A stretch of 46,079 bases of DNA from Pseudomonadota bacterium (GCA_023386455.1 JAEWJO010000166.1:1-46079), one strand, 5' to 3'. Counted from the stretch's first letter, positions 16,753 through 25,302 are shown. A program made the numbers and translations. The notes: a model not told the origin generated them from the sequence alone.

Positions 16753-17697
16753 ATGGGTGAGGAGCGACCAGTCGAGCCGTTTTCGGATCTGCACGTCGAA
16801 GAGGGCCACGTCCGCGCGACGTTGCTGCACGACCCGACCGTCGAAGGACTCGACGTCGGGCTCTATCTCGACGGCTCGGGCAGCATGCGCGACGAGTACG
16901 AGTACAAGAGCGAGCAGCCGCGGCGCACGCTGTGGCAGTGGCTGACGGGCGCGCCGAAGCCCGCCGTGACACCGGCGACGAACGAGGTCGAGCCGCAGGC
17001 GCGGTGGATCCTGCAGTACCTCGCGTCGAAGGATCGCAATGGCGTGCTGCGCGTCGCGTACTGGGCGTGCGGCGGCAACGGCAAGGGCATCGAGCCGCTC
17101 GGCGAGCTCGCGGGCAACCAGGTCGATCAGTACAAGTTCGCGGGCCCGGCGACGCAGGGCGGGTACACGTACCTCGCGCCGGCGATCGACGACTACGTGA
17201 AGTATCTGAAGGCGCAGATTCCGAATGGCGCGCGGCGCGGGCTCGCGGTGTTCATCACCGACGGTGCGCTCCACGACTCCGACCAGGTGCTCGCGACGAC
17301 GGCGGAGATCGCGCGGGCGATCAAGCGCGGTCAGCTGCCGCGCATGAACTTCGTGCTGGTCGGCGTCGGCGACGGCATCGACGAGGCGCAGCTCGAGCGC
17401 ATCGCGCACGCGGAGTTCGACGGCATCGGCCACATCTGGTGCCACCGGACGGCGAAGGAGATCAGGAACGTCGCCGAGATCGTCGCGGTGCTCGTCGACG
17501 AGACGATGACGGTCGCGGCGGGCGGCACGATCTACGACGACAAGGGCAAGGTCGTGAAGGAGTACGAGGGGCGCTTGCCCGCGGTGCTCGAGTTCGAGGT
17601 CCACGAGGGCTGCAAGAGCTTCACGCTCGAGGTCAGCGGCCAGCGGTTCACGCAGCCGCTGCCCGAGGACGACGACCACCACGACGAGGATCACTGA
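16753..17697 (+). CDS. VWA-domain protein 1 (TerF-like) with acidic/His tail
   Basis: This 314-aa cytoplasmic protein is dominated by a von Willebrand A domain with an intact metal-ion-dependent adhesion site: DGSGS at residues 40-44, a Thr in QGGYTYLAP, and the late Asp of VFITDG. The layout (VEGLDVGLYLDGSGSM, then a long helical segment, then LRVAYWACGG) is like the TerF-type VWA proteins of Ter stress systems. After the VWA is a small beta domain (TVAAGGTIYDDKGKVV … GQRFTQPLP), shared with the next gene. The C-terminus is Asp/His-rich (DDDHHDEDH), suited to binding divalent metals. AGGAGG lies 7 nt before the ATG. It is followed by its paralogue after 3 nt, so they are surely one operon. 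Confidence 0.87.
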   Translation: MGEERPVEPFSDLHVEEGHVRATLLHDPTVEGLDVGLYLDGSGSMRDEYEYKSEQPRRTLWQWLTGAPKPAVTPATNEVEPQARWILQYLASKDRNGVLRVAYWACGGNGKGIEPLGELAGNQVDQYKFAGPATQGGYTYLAPAIDDYVKYLKAQIPNGARRGLAVFITDGALHDSDQVLATTAEIARAIKRGQLPRMNFVLVGVGDGIDEAQLERIAHAEFDGIGHIWCHRTAKEIRNVAEIVAVLVDETMTVAAGGTIYDDKGKVVKEYEGRLPAVLEFEVHEGCKSFTLEVSGQRFTQPLPEDDDHHDEDH

Positions 17698-17700
17698 ACG

Positions 17701-18684
17701 ATGAGCGAGGTTGCCGTCAAGCCGTTCTCCGACATCCACCTGAAGGGGCGCTCGGTGATCGCGACGCTGCTCCACGATCCGACGGTCGAGGGACTCGACG
17801 TCGCGCTCTACATGGACGGCTCGGCGAGCATGGAGAATACGTACGGGCCGCGCGGCATCCTCGCGAAGCTCGGCCCGGTGCGAAACCAGGTCGAGCCGCA
17901 GATGCAGTGGATGCTCGAGTACCTCGCGAACAAGGATCGCGACGGCATCCTGCGCGTCGCGTACTGGGCGACCGGTAGCGGCGCGGATCTCGAGCTCGTC
18001 GGCGACCTCGAAGGTACGAAGGCGAAGCAGTACAAGTTTCCCGGCCCGCGCGCGTACGGCAAGGCGACGATCCTCCTGCCGGTGCTGCGCGACTATGTCG
18101 CGCACATCAAGCGCGAGGTGGCGGAGCGCGGGGCGCGGCGCGGGCTCGCGGTGATCATCACCGACAGCCAGCTCTCGGATGCGCCGGATGTGATCGCGTA
18201 CACGCAACAGGTCGCGCGCGAGATCGTCGCGGGTCGGCTCCCGCGCATCAACTTCGTGCTGCTCGGCGTCGGCGAACAGGTCGACGAGGAGCAGATGGAG
18301 AAGATCGGCCACGACGAGTATCCGGGCGTCGGCCATCTGTGGTGCCACCGGCACGCCGACAAGATGGAGGAGATGGCCGAGCGCGTCGCGGTGCGCGTCG
18401 ACGAGACGATGACGGTCGCCGCGGGCGGCACGATCTACGACGGGACCGGCAAGGTCCTGAAGATGTACGAGGGCCGGCTGCCGGCGGTGCTGACGTTCGA
18501 CGTGCCCGAGGGCTGCAAGGAGTTCGTGCTCGAGGTCGGCGGCCAGCGGTTCACGCAGCCGCTCCCCGAGGAGCATCACGACGACGACGACGACGACGAT
18601 CACGACGAGGCCGACAGCTACGATCACTCGAGGCCACCGCAGGTCACCCGGCCGGGCCGGGGTGGGAACGGTCACGGGCACTAG
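17701..18684 (+). CDS. VWA-domain protein 2 (TerF-like) with acidic/His tail
   Basis: This 327-aa paralogue of the preceding gene starts 3 nt after its stop, so translational coupling is likely. The MIDAS is intact: DGSAS at residues 39-43, Thr in GKATILLP, and Asp in VIITDSQ. The shared C-terminal beta domain (GTIYDGTGKVLKMYEG … GQRFTQPLPE) is nearly identical to the first protein, and the DNA for part of it is almost unchanged. The tail is more extreme than in gene 1, with seven Asp in a row, then HDEAD, and a terminal GNGHGH. The metal ATPase starts 3 nt downstream. A scaffold or metal-sensing role is inferred from VWA biology, not shown. Confidence 0.87.
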   Translation: MSEVAVKPFSDIHLKGRSVIATLLHDPTVEGLDVALYMDGSASMENTYGPRGILAKLGPVRNQVEPQMQWMLEYLANKDRDGILRVAYWATGSGADLELVGDLEGTKAKQYKFPGPRAYGKATILLPVLRDYVAHIKREVAERGARRGLAVIITDSQLSDAPDVIAYTQQVAREIVAGRLPRINFVLLGVGEQVDEEQMEKIGHDEYPGVGHLWCHRHADKMEEMAERVAVRVDETMTVAAGGTIYDGTGKVLKMYEGRLPAVLTFDVPEGCKEFVLEVGGQRFTQPLPEEHHDDDDDDDHDEADSYDHSRPPQVTRPGRGGNGHGH

Positions 18685-18686
18685 CG

Positions 18687-21491
18687 GTGGCCGACGCGAA
18701 GAAGAAGGGCGCCTCGGATCTCGGCGCGCTGTTCCAGGGTGGCGGCGTGCTGTCGACGAAGAAGGCGCGGCCGGCGCCGGCGAGTAACGGCAAGCTCGAT
18801 CACGGGCTCGGCGCGTACTTCAAGGGGCCACCGGGCAAGCGATCGCTGCTGTCGCGCGCGGGGGATGGCCACGTGCACGGGCCGGGCTGCGGTCACGACC
18901 ATGGCGTTCATGATCACGGCGGGCACGGGCAGGGTCAGGGTCAGGGGCACGGGCATGACGACGGGCACGTGCACGGACCGGACTGCGGTCACGACGACCA
19001 CGATCATCACGACCACGGTCACCACGATCACGACGGTCACGATCACTCGAGCTGCGGGCACGACCATCATCATCACGGGCCGAAGAAGAAGCAGACGCGT
19101 CCGCCGCAGCACCGGCCGGCGGAGACCGGCGGGCCCGCACTCCAGCTCGCGCTCGATCAGCTGCTACCCGAGGAGAACGACGAGGAGGGCATCTTCGATC
19201 ACTTCGAGAAGGCGCTGCTCGCGCATCGCTCGGTGACGAAGATCCACATCCGGCGCGACCTCGGGCGCGCGGAGATCTGTATCCACTACGGCGCCGGCAT
19301 CACGCCGGTCGAGCTGATCGATCTCGCGTGCCGCAGTGGTGCCGAGTGCACCGACCGGTTCGAGCACGTGACGTGGTTCGTGCGCGGGCTCGAGTCCGCG
19401 GACAGCGCCGCGCCGCTCGAGGCGCTGGTCGCGAAGCTGCCCGGCGTGCTGACGGCGGACGTCGCGTACGCGGCGGAACGCCTCGTCGTCGAGCTCGACG
19501 CGCAGGTGACGAGCGCCGTCGCGATCGTCGAGGCGGTCGGCAAGCTCGGCTACGAGCTCGAGGTCCCCGAGCACGGTCACGCGTGCTCGATGCACGCGCA
19601 CGGCGGCGGTCTCGCGCCGTGGCTGCAGATGCCGCTCGCGATCGGTGCGGGTGTGCTGCTCGCGGTCGGGTTCGCGCTCGAGAAGCTGGCTGCGAGCACG
19701 GTGCCGGCGGCGGCGACGATGGTGATGTACATCGTCGCGCTCGTCGCGGCGGCGCTGTTCCCGCTGCGCGCGGCGGTCAACGCGATCCGCGCGAAGCAGA
19801 TCGATGTCGAGACGCTGATGATCCTCGCCGGCATCGGCGCCGGCGTGCTCGGGGCGTGGTTCGAGGGCGCGTTCTTGCTGTTCCTGTTCACGCTCGGTCA
19901 CGCGCTCGAGCACCGCGCGATGGAGAAGGCGCGACGCTCGATCGAGGCGCTCGGCCAGCTGACCGCGAAGACGGCGCGCGTCCGGCGCGACAACCAGGTC
20001 GTCGAGGTACCGACGAAGCAGATCGCGATCGGCGATGTCGTCGTCGTGCGCGCGGGTGACCGCGTGCCGCTCGACGGCGTGATCCGCGAGGGCCAGTCGT
20101 TGATCGATCAGGCGACGATCACCGGCGAGTCGGTCCCGGTGTCGCGTGGCCCGGGCGAGAAGGTGTTCGCCGGCACGATCAACACCGACGCGGTCATCGA
20201 GGTCGAGGTGACGAGCCTCGCCGGCGACACGCTGCTCGCGCGCATCGTCGACATGGTCGCCGAGGCCGAGGCACACAAGAGCGGGACGCAGCGGTTCGTC
20301 CAGCGCCTCGAGAAGAAGTTCGTGCCGCTCGTGCTCGTGATCGCGGCGGCGGTGCCGCTCGTCCTGATCGCGACGGGCACGTCGTGGCAGGAGGCCGTGC
20401 TGCGCGGCGTGCAGCTGATCGTCGCGGCGTCGCCGTGTGCGCTCGCGATCTCGACGCCATCGGCGGTGCTCGCGGCGGTGTCGCGCGCGGCGCGCGGCGG
20501 CGTGCTGATCAAGGGTGGCGCGCACCTCGAGTCACTCGGCCGGATCCGCGCGCTCGCATTCGACAAGACCGGCACGCTGACGCACGGCAAGCCGAAGCTC
20601 GTGTCGCTCGTCGCGGCCGACGGCGTCGACGATGCCGATCTGCTCGCGACCGCTGCCGGGCTCGAGGGCCTGTCGAATCACCCGCTCGCGAAGGCGGTGC
20701 TCGCCGGCGCCGCGGAGAGAGGGGTCGCGCCGAAGGCCGCCGACGAGGGCGACGCGGTCCACGGCAAGGGCATCCAGGGCAACGTCGATGGCAAGCGCGT
20801 TCGCATCGGCAACCTCGCCATGTTCGAGGGCGACACCGTGCCCGATGCGATCGTCGCCGCGGCGGCAGACCTCGAGGGCAAGGGCCAGACGACGATGCTC
20901 GTGTGGCGCGACGGCGGCTTCCTCGGCGTGCTCGGCGTCGCCGACACGCTGCGCACCGACGCGAGCGACGCGCTCGGCAAGCTCGCGGCGCTCGGCATCG
21001 ACACGACGATCATGCTGTCCGGTGACAACGCGCGCGTCGCGAAGGCGATCGCGTCGTCGGTCGGCATCAAGGAGGTCCGCGCGCCGCTCTTGCCCGAGGG
21101 CAAGGTCTCCGAGATCCGCAAGCTCGCGGCGCTGCCGTCGGGCGTCGGCATGGTCGGCGACGGCGTCAACGACGCGCCCGCACTCGCCGCGGCGAGCGTC
21201 GGCATCGCGATGGGTGGCACCGCCGCCGACGCGACGCTCGAGACCGCCGACGTCGTGCTCCTCGATGACTCGCTGACGCGGCTGCCGTTCGCGGTCGGGC
21301 TCGCGCGTCGCGCATCGCGCGTGATCGCGCAGAACGTCGCGATCGCGCTCGGCGTCAGCACGCTGCTCGTCGTCGCGTCGACGCTGGGCTGGACGAGCAT
21401 CGCCCAGGCGGTCGTCCTTCACGAGGGCAGCACGCTGCTCGTCGTCGCCAACGCACTGCTCCTGCTGCGCCATCCCCTCGAAGTTGCATGA
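18687..21491 (+). CDS. P1B-type metal-transporting ATPase (SPC/HEGST class) with His-rich N-terminus
   Basis: This 934-aa P1B ATPase starts at GTG 18687, just after the VWA2 stop. Residues about 50-130 are extremely His/Asp/Gly-rich (clusters such as CGHDHGVHDHGGHGQ and HDDHDHHDHGHHDHDG). Then come two HMA-like ferredoxin folds (about 165-225 and 230-300) that lack the CxxC pair; the second has GLESADSA where CxxC is expected. The core shows TGES (about 478), SPCAL in the transport helix (about 582), DKTGT with phosphorylated Asp about 626, NHPLAKA (about 664), GDGVND (about 825) and HEGST (about 911). SPC with HEGST is the P1B-4 pattern, associated with Co, Zn or Fe export. The His-rich tail and HMA domains are unusual for that class. 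Confidence 0.95.
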   Translation: MADAKKKGASDLGALFQGGGVLSTKKARPAPASNGKLDHGLGAYFKGPPGKRSLLSRAGDGHVHGPGCGHDHGVHDHGGHGQGQGQGHGHDDGHVHGPDCGHDDHDHHDHGHHDHDGHDHSSCGHDHHHHGPKKKQTRPPQHRPAETGGPALQLALDQLLPEENDEEGIFDHFEKALLAHRSVTKIHIRRDLGRAEICIHYGAGITPVELIDLACRSGAECTDRFEHVTWFVRGLESADSAAPLEALVAKLPGVLTADVAYAAERLVVELDAQVTSAVAIVEAVGKLGYELEVPEHGHACSMHAHGGGLAPWLQMPLAIGAGVLLAVGFALEKLAASTVPAAATMVMYIVALVAAALFPLRAAVNAIRAKQIDVETLMILAGIGAGVLGAWFEGAFLLFLFTLGHALEHRAMEKARRSIEALGQLTAKTARVRRDNQVVEVPTKQIAIGDVVVVRAGDRVPLDGVIREGQSLIDQATITGESVPVSRGPGEKVFAGTINTDAVIEVEVTSLAGDTLLARIVDMVAEAEAHKSGTQRFVQRLEKKFVPLVLVIAAAVPLVLIATGTSWQEAVLRGVQLIVAASPCALAISTPSAVLAAVSRAARGGVLIKGGAHLESLGRIRALAFDKTGTLTHGKPKLVSLVAADGVDDADLLATAAGLEGLSNHPLAKAVLAGAAERGVAPKAADEGDAVHGKGIQGNVDGKRVRIGNLAMFEGDTVPDAIVAAAADLEGKGQTTMLVWRDGGFLGVLGVADTLRTDASDALGKLAALGIDTTIMLSGDNARVAKAIASSVGIKEVRAPLLPEGKVSEIRKLAALPSGVGMVGDGVNDAPALAAASVGIAMGGTAADATLETADVVLLDDSLTRLPFAVGLARRASRVIAQNVAIALGVSTLLVVASTLGWTSIAQAVVLHEGSTLLVVANALLLLRHPLEVA

Positions 21492-21574
21492 CCGCTACGC
21501 GGGAGCGGCACCGTCGCTCCACGTCACGAAGATCGGCGGAGCCGGCTGTTGGCGACCATGTCAAGATGGTGACC

Positions 21575-22162
21575 ATGCGATATCGCGGCTCGCTCCTCGT
21601 GGTCGTGCTGTGCTGTTCCTCGTCGTGCGTCGTCGATCGCTGGCATCATTACGATCGACCCGCGCACTTCGAGACCTCGTTCAACGCGCGCCACATCGCG
21701 CCCGTGCAGGCCGAGCACCCGGGCACGGCTGCGCGCACGACCGGCGAGACGACGACATCGGAGGTCGCCGACACCGGCGGCAACGGCGTCACCGTCGGCG
21801 CACGGTTCACGATGCGTACGCGCTGGTTCACGTACCTCGGCGTCGAGGCGGAGGCAGGCGCGCTCGCGCGCTCGGGTTCCAACCTCGCGGGCGGCTACGG
21901 GGTCGTCGGCACGCGGCGGCCGTTGCGCTTCGGTGCGCTGTCGGCGGAGGTCGCGGCCGGCTGGCGCGGCATTCGCGACTCGCTGAGCGCGCCGGATCGA
22001 TCCGACTACGTGCTCGAGCCGCGCGTGCGCGGTGAGATGTGGGTCGGTCGCCAGGTCTCGCTCGGTGCGACGGCCGGCGCCGATCTCACGACGCAGGGCG
22101 CGTGGGTCGCCGGCCTGTATCTCGGTGTTCACTCGCTCGACTTCGGCGGCGACCGCGAGTAG
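21575..22162 (+). CDS. Outer-membrane or surface lipoprotein, unknown function
   Basis: This 195-aa protein begins with a lipoprotein signal (MRYRGSLLVVVLCCSSSC, Cys 18 likely lipidated). It has a Thr/Gly-rich middle and a C-terminal half of short alternating strands (RTRWFTYLGVEAEAGAL, GALSAEVAAGWRG, RVRGEMWVGRQVSLGATAG, AWVAGLYLGVHSLDF), suggesting a small beta-barrel or beta-sandwich. No family is recognised. Upstream, the frame is open to 21488; the ATG at 21575 is chosen because it starts the signal. It follows the ATPase by 83 bp and may be co-transcribed. Its stop directly abuts the stop of the convergent glutathione S-transferase gene. Confidence 0.72.
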   Translation: MRYRGSLLVVVLCCSSSCVVDRWHHYDRPAHFETSFNARHIAPVQAEHPGTAARTTGETTTSEVADTGGNGVTVGARFTMRTRWFTYLGVEAEAGALARSGSNLAGGYGVVGTRRPLRFGALSAEVAAGWRGIRDSLSAPDRSDYVLEPRVRGEMWVGRQVSLGATAGADLTTQGAWVAGLYLGVHSLDFGGDRE

Positions 22163-22771
22163 CTACGCCGAGATGCCCTCGGCCTCGAGCGCCGCCTTCA
22201 TCGACGGGCGCTGCGCGATCCGCGCGTAGTACTCGACGAGGTTGCCTGGCAGCTCGCCCTTGAACGTCCGCTGCCACGCGCGAAGGATGTAGAACAGGTA
22301 GCCGTCGGCGATCGTGAACGAGTCGCCGAAGATGTACTGCCGGCTGCCGAGGTCCTGCGCGACGAGCGCGAGCCGCGACTTCACCTTCTCGATCGTCGCC
22401 GCCTTGTACTCGTCGGACGGGAGCTTCGAGAACAGCGGCGAGAGGCCCTTGTGGAGCTCGGTCGCGATGAAGTGCAGCAGCTCCTGGAGGCGAACGCGCT
22501 CGAACGTGCCGTTCGGCGGCGCGAGCTTCGCCGCCGGCGCGAGGTCCGCGATGTACTGGACCATGACCGCGCCCTCGCTGAGGATCTGACCGTCGTCGAG
22601 CTCGAGGATCGGCACGTAGGCCTTGGGGCTGACGGCCGAGAAGTCGCGGCCATCGGGGAGCTTCTTGCCGCGCATGAAATCGACGCGGACGAGCTCGAAC
22701 GGCAAGCCGGCCTCGATCAGCGCGACGTGAGGAGAGATCGAGCAAGCAGTGGGTGCGTAGTACAGCTTCAT
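22163..22771 (-). CDS. gstA: Glutathione S-transferase (GstA/beta-like class)
   Basis: This 202-aa cytoplasmic protein has an N-terminal thioredoxin-like GST domain (MKLYYAPTACSISPHVALIEA), with the Cys 10 and Ser/His pattern typical of bacterial beta-class GSTs. It continues through SPKAYVPILELDDGQ and LSEGAVMVQYIADL, the cis-Pro and glutathione-gamma-Glu contacts (VPIL…SEGAVMVQYI). An all-helical C-terminal domain carries FIATELHKGLSPLFS and FGDSFTIADGYLFYIL, the latter being the family's conserved N-cap segment. It would conjugate glutathione to electrophiles. The stop abuts that of the plus-strand lipoprotein with no gap. Confidence 0.93.
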   Translation of the reverse strand: MKLYYAPTACSISPHVALIEAGLPFELVRVDFMRGKKLPDGRDFSAVSPKAYVPILELDDGQILSEGAVMVQYIADLAPAAKLAPPNGTFERVRLQELLHFIATELHKGLSPLFSKLPSDEYKAATIEKVKSRLALVAQDLGSRQYIFGDSFTIADGYLFYILRAWQRTFKGELPGNLVEYYARIAQRPSMKAALEAEGISA

Positions 22772-22912
22772 CTACGTCTAGCTAACGCTCGCGCAGGCGC
22801 TTCGGAAGGAGGCACAGCGATGTGCCCTAGGTACGCGCGCGGCACGAATGGACGGACGATGCCGCCGGCGCAGGACTCGTGCGTCGTGGAACAGAGTAGT
22901 GCGCGGGAATGC
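22772..22912. other. Intergenic region between GST and oxidoreductase
   Basis: 141 bp. A GGAGG is followed seven bases later by ATG 22820 on the plus strand, but the reading frame runs antisense through the next gene and encodes Arg-rich shadow sequence, so no gene is called. Confidence 0.4.
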
Positions 22913-24055
22913 TCAGCCGTGATGTCGCGCGGCCTCGCCGCCGGCGGCCGCATCGGTGCGCCAGCGAAACCTGGAGGCGAGCGGCGGGTCCTCGCCGAGC
23001 GCGATCGACGCGATCAGCTCGCCGAGCACCGGCGCGAACTTGAACGCGTGGCCCGAGCCGCCGGTCGCGATCGCGAGCGTCGGGCGCGCCGGGTGTCGCG
23101 CGATCCAGAAATCTCCGTCGACGGTGTCGCAGTACACGCACAGCCGCCGGTGGACGATCGGCGCGGCTGCGAGCGCGGGAAACGTGTCGTGCAGCATCGC
23201 GCGCAGCACCTGTTCCTGGGCCGCGCTGACGATGCGCGCCTCGGCCGGCGCATCGGTGGGGAGCGGCGTACCGCGGCCGTGGTTCGCGATCTTCACGATG
23301 CCGTCGCGGTTCACGGGAAATCCGTAGTACCCGGTGCGCGAGATATCGGCGCCGAACACCGGAAAGTGGTGCGCCTCGAACAGCGACGGATCGGCGGGTC
23401 TCAGGTGGAACACCGGCTGGCCGACCGCACGCAGCACCGGCGCGAGCTCGGGGACGAGCAGCGGCACCCACGATCCCGCGGTGACGACGACGAGGTCGGC
23501 GGGCACGAGCGAGCGGTCGTCGACGACCACGCCGTCGTCGGCGACGTGCGTGACGCGCGCGGCGCGAATGACGACGCCCGCATCCTCGGACTCTCGCGCG
23601 AGCTGCGCGACGACCGCGCCGGACTCCGCCCAGCCGCCGATCGGGTTGTAGTAGCCGTCGACGAGTGCGCCGCGGCGATACGCCGGGAACCGCGCGGCGA
23701 TCGCGCCGGCGTCGAGCCGCTCGAGCGGATGACCGCGCGACGTCAGCAGCTCGTAGCTCTCGCGTTCGAAGCCCGCCATCGGCACGCGCGACAGGAACGT
23801 CACGCCGGTCTCGTGAAACAGCGGCCGTGCCCACCGTGAGTTCCACCGCCGCCAGCCGTCGATCGATCGCTCGCCGAGCGCGGTGTAGTCGGCGTCGGCG
23901 CCGTAGTCGATGCGCACGACCTTGCTGATGTCGGTCGACTCGGCGAGCGGGTGGGGCAGGCCCGGATCGATCGCCGTCACGTCGTGACCGCGGGCGCGCA
24001 GCGCGAGCGCGGCGGTGACGCCGAAGATGCCGCCGCCGACGACGACGATCCGCAC
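22913..24055 (-). CDS. FAD-dependent oxidoreductase, monomeric-sarcosine-oxidase-like (DAO family)
   Basis: This 380-aa flavoenzyme starts at the GTG at 24055, which opens the Rossmann FAD motif VRIVVVGGGIFGVTAALALR. It resembles monomeric sarcosine oxidase / N-methyltryptophan oxidase. The segment RLCVYCDTVDGDFWI (about residue 320) corresponds to the sarcosine-oxidase C-x-Y-x-x-T-x-D-x-x-F motif, in which the Cys attaches FAD covalently. ATGGSGHAFKFAPVLGELIA near the C-terminus matches the family's flavin-contacting GG-x-GHGFK-like stretch. The substrate would be a secondary or N-methyl amine; it is unknown here. The PHM-like gene upstream ends 12 bp before this start, so they are likely one transcript. 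Confidence 0.88.
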   Translation of the reverse strand: MRIVVVGGGIFGVTAALALRARGHDVTAIDPGLPHPLAESTDISKVVRIDYGADADYTALGERSIDGWRRWNSRWARPLFHETGVTFLSRVPMAGFERESYELLTSRGHPLERLDAGAIAARFPAYRRGALVDGYYNPIGGWAESGAVVAQLARESEDAGVVIRAARVTHVADDGVVVDDRSLVPADLVVVTAGSWVPLLVPELAPVLRAVGQPVFHLRPADPSLFEAHHFPVFGADISRTGYYGFPVNRDGIVKIANHGRGTPLPTDAPAEARIVSAAQEQVLRAMLHDTFPALAAAPIVHRRLCVYCDTVDGDFWIARHPARPTLAIATGGSGHAFKFAPVLGELIASIALGEDPPLASRFRWRTDAAAGGEAARHHG

Positions 24056-24066
24056 GATCGGTGGAC

Positions 24067-25131
24067 TCAGTGGCCGCGGCCGCCGGGCTTCGCGAAGTCC
24101 CACGGGAACGCGGTCATCTGACAGGGCCCGGTGTTCATGATCTCGCCGCTCGGCGACGGCCCGACCCGGTTGTTCGTGCCGGAGACGACGTCGGCATCCC
24201 ACCCGAAGTCGGTGACGGCCTGCAGCGCCATCACGCACATCTCCTGATCGCCGATGCCCCAGCCGACCTGCGCCGAGCGCGGATTGTCGAAGCCGCACGT
24301 CAGGCGCAGCCCGGTCGCGCCGGCGGCGGCGAGGTCGAGCGGCGGCTCGATCGCGTGACCGGCGTTATCGCCGAAGCCGTCGTGGCGCATGATGATCTCG
24401 CCGTCGCGCGGGCCGCCCATGATCTCGAGCTGCTGGTACACGCCGAGCGCGTGGTAGTGCACGAGCGTGTAGTAGAGCGTGTACTGGAACGGCTTGTGCC
24501 ACACGCCCTCGTAGGCGGAGGCAAGGTTGCATTCGGTCGTGAACGCCGACTTCGCCGACGGCTCGATCTTCAGGTCGTGATACGAGATGCGCGCGGGCGC
24601 GAGCTTGGCGGCCACCTGCGGCAGGGGCAGCGTCTTGATCGCGAGGTGCATCGTCGACGTGATGTCTTCATCGCTCGTGTTGAGCAGGTGGCTCGAGCCG
24701 ATGATGCGGCTGTACGGCGGGATGCGGATCGCCGAGCCGTGCGGCAGCGTCTGCGTCTCGGCGTGCGACTGCGTGCTGAGCGCGAACAGGTAGCCGCCCT
24801 GCAGCGCGGCGACGAGCTCGCCGAAATCGTTGTCGCTGCATGACCACGTGCCGTCGGGCAGCGTGTACTGGTCGTCGGGTACGAAGAACCAGTTCGCGTG
24901 GTGATAGCCGCCCTCGTTGCCCTGCGTGATCTCGTTGACCCACAGCTCGGTCGGGTTGTTCAGCGTCCAGCTCTGGCAGGTGTCCTCGTCCTCCTGGCCC
25001 GCGGCGACCGTCAGCGTGCTGACGTCCGTCTCGAACACGCACGACTCGGTGTTCGGATCGCATCTGTCCTCACCACAACCGGAACCGGACACGACCATCG
25101 CGACGACCAGACCGGCGAGAGCTCGCTGCAT
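24067..25131 (-). CDS. PHM-like copper type II monooxygenase-fold lipoprotein
   Basis: This 354-aa protein has a lipoprotein signal (LAGLVVAMVVSGSGC, Cys 19) and a Cys-rich start. The body has the ligand pattern of peptidylglycine hydroxylating / dopamine monooxygenases. His77-His78 in GGYHHANWF and His148 in GSSHLLN would form the CuH site. His225 and His227 in LVHYHALG with Met298 in GDQEMCVM would form the CuM site. Family members hydroxylate C-H bonds using copper, ascorbate and oxygen; bacterial members of unknown substrate are common in myxobacteria. The ATG at 25131 opens the signal. It precedes the sarcosine-oxidase-like gene by 11 bp on the same strand. The copper-site assignment is motif-based. 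Confidence 0.82.
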   Translation of the reverse strand: MQRALAGLVVAMVVSGSGCGEDRCDPNTESCVFETDVSTLTVAAGQEDEDTCQSWTLNNPTELWVNEITQGNEGGYHHANWFFVPDDQYTLPDGTWSCSDNDFGELVAALQGGYLFALSTQSHAETQTLPHGSAIRIPPYSRIIGSSHLLNTSDEDITSTMHLAIKTLPLPQVAAKLAPARISYHDLKIEPSAKSAFTTECNLASAYEGVWHKPFQYTLYYTLVHYHALGVYQQLEIMGGPRDGEIIMRHDGFGDNAGHAIEPPLDLAAAGATGLRLTCGFDNPRSAQVGWGIGDQEMCVMALQAVTDFGWDADVVSGTNNRVGPSPSGEIMNTGPCQMTAFPWDFAKPGGRGH

Positions 25132-25302
25132 CCCTCGTCGGTATCACGAGTGCGGCGCGCGAAGAATACCGATCGCGTAGTAGGTCCATCTCCGACGAGA
25201 AATGCGGACACGATTTCGGTGAAGCGTCGGCGCACGCGTGCGTCTCTCTCCACGAACACGGAGCGACGGACCGACCGTTCGCTCCCAACGAAGGGTGAAT
25301 CT

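Noticed and set aside
16738..18681. 647-codon minus-strand frame opposite the two VWA genes, and similar long frames opposite proBA and pilD/pseudokinase
   Set aside because: Composition is R/D/L/V-rich shadow, with no start context or motifs, while the plus-strand or opposite genes have clear domains.
18900..19080. Possible nucleic-acid repeat element in the His-codon stretch
   Set aside because: The repetition follows CAC/GAC/GGC codons of the ATPase His-rich tail and is best explained by the protein sequence.
22820..23839. Plus-strand ORF with a strong GGAGG seven bases before ATG 22820
   Set aside because: It runs antisense through the FAD oxidoreductase, encodes Arg-rich sequence without domains, and the Shine-Dalgarno match can be chance.
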